8,879 nucleotides of DNA, from the NCBI GenBank assembly GCA_946481035.1, contig CAMLNK010000106.1, positions 1-8,879 of the forward strand, read 5' to 3'. This DNA is from an uncultured Dyadobacter sp. (GTDB taxonomy: Bacteria > Bacteroidota > Bacteroidia > Cytophagales > Spirosomataceae). Made by a program: the position numbers and the translations under genes. Below are positions 7,009 to 8,879 of the stretch, in pieces. Every line of letters starts with the position of its first letter. Within the stretch, counting starts at the first letter, position 1. The notes under the pieces were generated by a model. The model saw nothing but the letters and a program-made list of their open reading frames with translations, was not told the DNA's origin and did no database searches.

Positions 7009-7686
7009 CTACTCAATGCGCCGCAGCAACTCTTCGCGGAATAGATCACCAATGGGCACCTTCTTGTCCCCAACGCAAATAATGTTGCGCTCGATAGCGG
7101 AAATCTTGTTCAAGGCGACGATGAACGATCGGTGTACTCGTGCGAAACCCTTTGCGGGCAGCTTATCCATGAATGCCGTCAGGGTGATTTGTGTATCGAT
7201 TACCTGGTCCGGCGTATGTACGGCTACGTAATCTTTTTTCCCTTCAAGCATCAGAATATCCGCAAAATTCACGCGGATCATCCTGTGTGCGGACCTGACG
7301 AAAATGTATTCTGCCTCACTTGCGGCCGCGCCTGGCCGGCGAGCCTGCACCTTCTGCATAGCTTTCAAAAAGCGTTCAAAGGAGAATGGTTTGACCAGGT
7401 AGTCGACTACATCTGCTTCGAAACCCGCCAGCGCGAATTGAGGATAAGCTGTGGTAAGCACTACCATGGGCGGATTGGGAATAGTGGACAGAAAATCCAG
7501 GCCATTCACATCAGGCATATTGATATCGAGTAGTAACAGATCGCATTCTCCGTTGTGAAGCACTGTCAATGCTTCCAATGGAGACGAAAAGGTGGCGACC
7601 AGTTCGAGAAAGGGGCACCTGGAAACATAGTTCTCGATTATTTCCAGTGCCAGGAATTCGTCGTCAATAGCAATACATTTAATCAT
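7009..7686 (-). CDS. LytTR-family response regulator
   Basis: A 225-residue two-domain DNA-binding regulator of the AlgR/AgrA/LytR class. The receiver domain covers 1-115: acidic pocket D8 and D9 in AIDDE, phospho-acceptor D54 in LLLDINMPDVNG, switch T78 in VVLTTAYPQFAL, and K99 in DYLVKPFSF, all intact. The LytTR domain covers about 125-224 with EYIFVRSAHRMIRV, the DILMLEGKKDYVAVHT strand, FARVHRSFIVALNKI at 181-195 and the terminal KKVPIGDLFREELLRRI. Such domains usually bind pairs of imperfect direct repeats about 9-10 bp long upstream of target promoters. Its ATG at 7686 lies inside the end of the kinase gene, an 8-bp overlap that implies translational coupling and a cognate pair. The ABC exporter genes directly downstream are the most likely target, by analogy with NatK-NatR and natAB in Bacillus subtilis (inference). 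Confidence 0.95.
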   Translation of the reverse strand: MIKCIAIDDEFLALEIIENYVSRCPFLELVATFSSPLEALTVLHNGECDLLLLDINMPDVNGLDFLSTIPNPPMVVLTTAYPQFALAGFEADVVDYLVKPFSFERFLKAMQKVQARRPGAAASEAEYIFVRSAHRMIRVNFADILMLEGKKDYVAVHTPDQVIDTQITLTAFMDKLPAKGFARVHRSFIVALNKISAIERNIICVGDKKVPIGDLFREELLRRIE

Positions 7687-8722
7687 CGGTTGGCTTTTGC
7701 AATTGAATCCAAAAATCGGCGGTGAACAAATCGCGCTCCTGGCTTAATGTAAGTTGGTGCGCGTCTTTATAGAGTAACGCCAACCGACGCCTCAGATTAG
7801 CGATCCCAATGCCACCCGTAACATCCGGTCCCCTGGCCCGTACTTTATTCGAGGTATAAACCCTGAGCAGGTTAGCGTCCAGCGTGATGGAGATGGTGAT
7901 TGGGGGCGTTCCATGTTTGAACACGTTTTCGACGACCGGCAGCAGCAGCAGCGGCGGGACCATCACCGTTCCCATCTCACCCGATGTTTCAAATTTAATC
8001 CCGTCCACCGATTTACTTCGCATCTCATTCATAATCACGTAGGTCCGTATCATCTCTATTTCTTTGTCAAGCAAAACCACCTCCGCATTCGCATCATATA
8101 AGAGGTACCGCATCATTTCAGAAATGTTCAGGATAACCGAGGGTGTTTCCGGCGCCTGACGAAGCGAGAGCGCATAAAGGTTATTCAAAGAATTAAAGAG
8201 AAAATGAGGGTTAATTTGCGCTTTCAAAACCGCGAGCTCGGATTTTAAACGTTCATTTTCCCTCTCTTTGTCGTTGCGAAGCTTCTTGTACCAATCGACG
8301 CTCAACCGAACAGAGAGTCCGAAAAACGCGAAGACTGCATAATTGCTGAACTTTGTAAAAAGCGGCAACAAATCTCCGCCAATGACCCTGCGAACAAAGT
8401 TGGCGTCGGGCAACAGGAAGCTTTCCGACACCACGACGAATACCGCCATGGCTACCGCTATCAGCGTATTTATTGCTAAAAAAAGCATTAAACTGTGTCG
8501 GGGAAGTACTTTGGGAACCAGATAGGCGTAGTTGAGATAAAAGCTGCCTGCATGCATGCCGAAAGCCAGGCCATAGTGCACAAAAAAGGCCTCCGGAGAC
8601 ATCCTCGCAAAGTTTCCATAGAATACCAGGATCGCGTAAATCCCCCACGCGAGCACATGCAAGAGCGCCGGAAGCTTTTTTTCCAGCAGCGGCTGCCACG
8701 CTTCTTTGGTCGGTTCAATCAT
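7679..8722 (-). CDS. LytS-type membrane sensor histidine kinase
   Basis: A 347-residue kinase with a membrane N-terminus and a His_kinase/HATPase_c catalytic half. Hydrophobic helices lie near residues 18-36, 46-67, 77-100 and 120-140, joined by short loops, so there is no sizeable extracytoplasmic sensor domain. A short coiled coil at about 145-167 (KLRNDKERENERLKSEL) leads to the H-box LKAQINPHFLFNSLNNL with His173. The N-box PVVENVFKHG (261-271, Asn266) and G-box GGIGIANLRRRLALLY (303-318) complete the ATP-binding half in the usual LytS/YehU arrangement. I chose the ATG at 8722 (MIEPTKEAW): the frame continues to an ATG at 8872, but that start falls inside a terminator hairpin and the added residues are not family-like. 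The gene overlaps the response regulator by 8 bp. The four-helix, loop-poor sensor suggests intramembrane sensing or sensing through a partner such as the linked ABC transporter (inference). Confidence 0.93.
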   Translation of the reverse strand: MIEPTKEAWQPLLEKKLPALLHVLAWGIYAILVFYGNFARMSPEAFFVHYGLAFGMHAGSFYLNYAYLVPKVLPRHSLMLFLAINTLIAVAMAVFVVVSESFLLPDANFVRRVIGGDLLPLFTKFSNYAVFAFFGLSVRLSVDWYKKLRNDKERENERLKSELAVLKAQINPHFLFNSLNNLYALSLRQAPETPSVILNISEMMRYLLYDANAEVVLLDKEIEMIRTYVIMNEMRSKSVDGIKFETSGEMGTVMVPPLLLLPVVENVFKHGTPPITISITLDANLLRVYTSNKVRARGPDVTGGIGIANLRRRLALLYKDAHQLTLSQERDLFTADFWIQLQKPTDD

Positions 8723-8820
8723 CTGCGATAATACCAATTTCCGCGTTTTTCGAGAAAAAATAGTGTCAGTTGGCACCCTGAACCGCTCAGCAGGCCGATT
8801 ATGCCGACCAATTTTACTGC
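8723..8820 (-). promoter_or_regulatory. Presumed promoter and leader region of the kinase-regulator-ABC module
   Basis: Because a strong terminator ends at about 8821, transcription of the kinase gene should start in these 98 bases. The minus strand holds TATTTTTT at about 8762-8755, which partly matches the Bacteroidota -7 element TAnnTTTG, but no TTG lies at the right distance upstream. The exact promoter is not resolved. No clear Shine-Dalgarno site precedes the ATG, as is usual for the phylum. Confidence 0.35.
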
Positions 8821-8878
8821 GAAAAAATACTCCCGTTAAAATGCGATAACCTTGCGGGTTAACACATTTCAACGGGAG
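8821..8878 (-). terminator. Strong intrinsic terminator of an off-window upstream gene
   Basis: In minus-strand RNA the arm CUCCCGUUGAAAUGUG (8878-8863) pairs at all 16 positions with CGCAUUUUAACGGGAG (8845-8830), using two G-U wobbles. After one U-U mismatch, UAACC pairs with GGUUA around the 5-nt loop CGCAA. The stem is followed directly by UAUUUUUUC (8829-8821). On the plus strand the two wobbles become A-C mismatches and there is no U-tract after the stem before the window ends, so the element is built for minus-strand transcription. It most likely ends a gene lying beyond the right edge. An attenuator of the kinase operon is the alternative. Confidence 0.8.
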
Positions 8879-8879
8879 A

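Noticed and set aside
6882..7073. N-terminal extension of the ABC ATPase to an ATG at 7073
   Set aside because: It would overlap the response regulator by 65 bp and adds 64 residues with no family similarity; the ATG at 6881 gives the standard N-terminus.
7132..7533. 133-codon open frame on the plus strand
   Set aside because: It is antisense to the response regulator, whose motifs are all intact.
8723..8872. N-terminal extension of the histidine kinase to an ATG at 8872
   Set aside because: That ATG lies inside the arm of the terminator hairpin and the extra 50 residues do not resemble a LytS N-terminus.

Overview
The window looks like a chromosomal piece of a Bacteroidota bacterium, probably a Cytophagales relative such as Dyadobacter or Spirosoma. 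The genus is inference. The support is: a truncated secreted protein with the Ig-like and FN3-like layout that normally precedes a type IX secretion sorting domain; a lipoprotein whose mature end, CNKDDDD, fits the Bacteroidota surface-export signal; a LytS/LytTR pair of the kind common in this phylum; and A-rich leaders without clear Shine-Dalgarno sites. All genes except one lie on the minus strand. No intergenic gap exceeds 184 bases, so no stretch of 300 bases lacks a gene. I saw no tRNA, rRNA, CRISPR array, insertion sequence or attachment site.

Left part (1-2826). The first 373 codons of a large secreted adhesin-like protein run off the left edge on the minus strand. Next comes ridA, an imine deaminase gene with a hairpin over its stop codon. 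An intergenic region of 184 bases separates it from a divergent, plus-strand GH43 glycoside hydrolase with signal peptide and intact catalytic triad.

Middle (2827-5044). A DUF3500 surface lipoprotein converges on the GH43 gene with no bases between the two stop codons, and a perfect 10-bp inverted repeat sits just inside the end of the GH43 gene. Upstream of it on the same strand is a divergent member of the CMP-sugar synthetase (cytidylyltransferase) fold that has lost the usual N-terminal nucleotide-binding signature.

Right part (5191-8879). Four minus-strand genes form a signalling and transport module, in transcription order: a LytS-type membrane histidine kinase, a LytTR response regulator overlapping it by 8 bp, an ABC ATPase of the BcrA/lantibiotic-immunity type, and its six-helix permease 2 bp further on. 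A very strong intrinsic terminator (hairpin 8830-8878 plus U-tract) insulates this module from whatever lies beyond the right edge. The arrangement resembles NatK-NatR with NatAB of Bacillus subtilis and bacteriocin or antibiotic immunity loci: the kinase would sense a membrane-associated signal and the regulator would adjust exporter expression. The stimulus and substrate cannot be read from the sequence.
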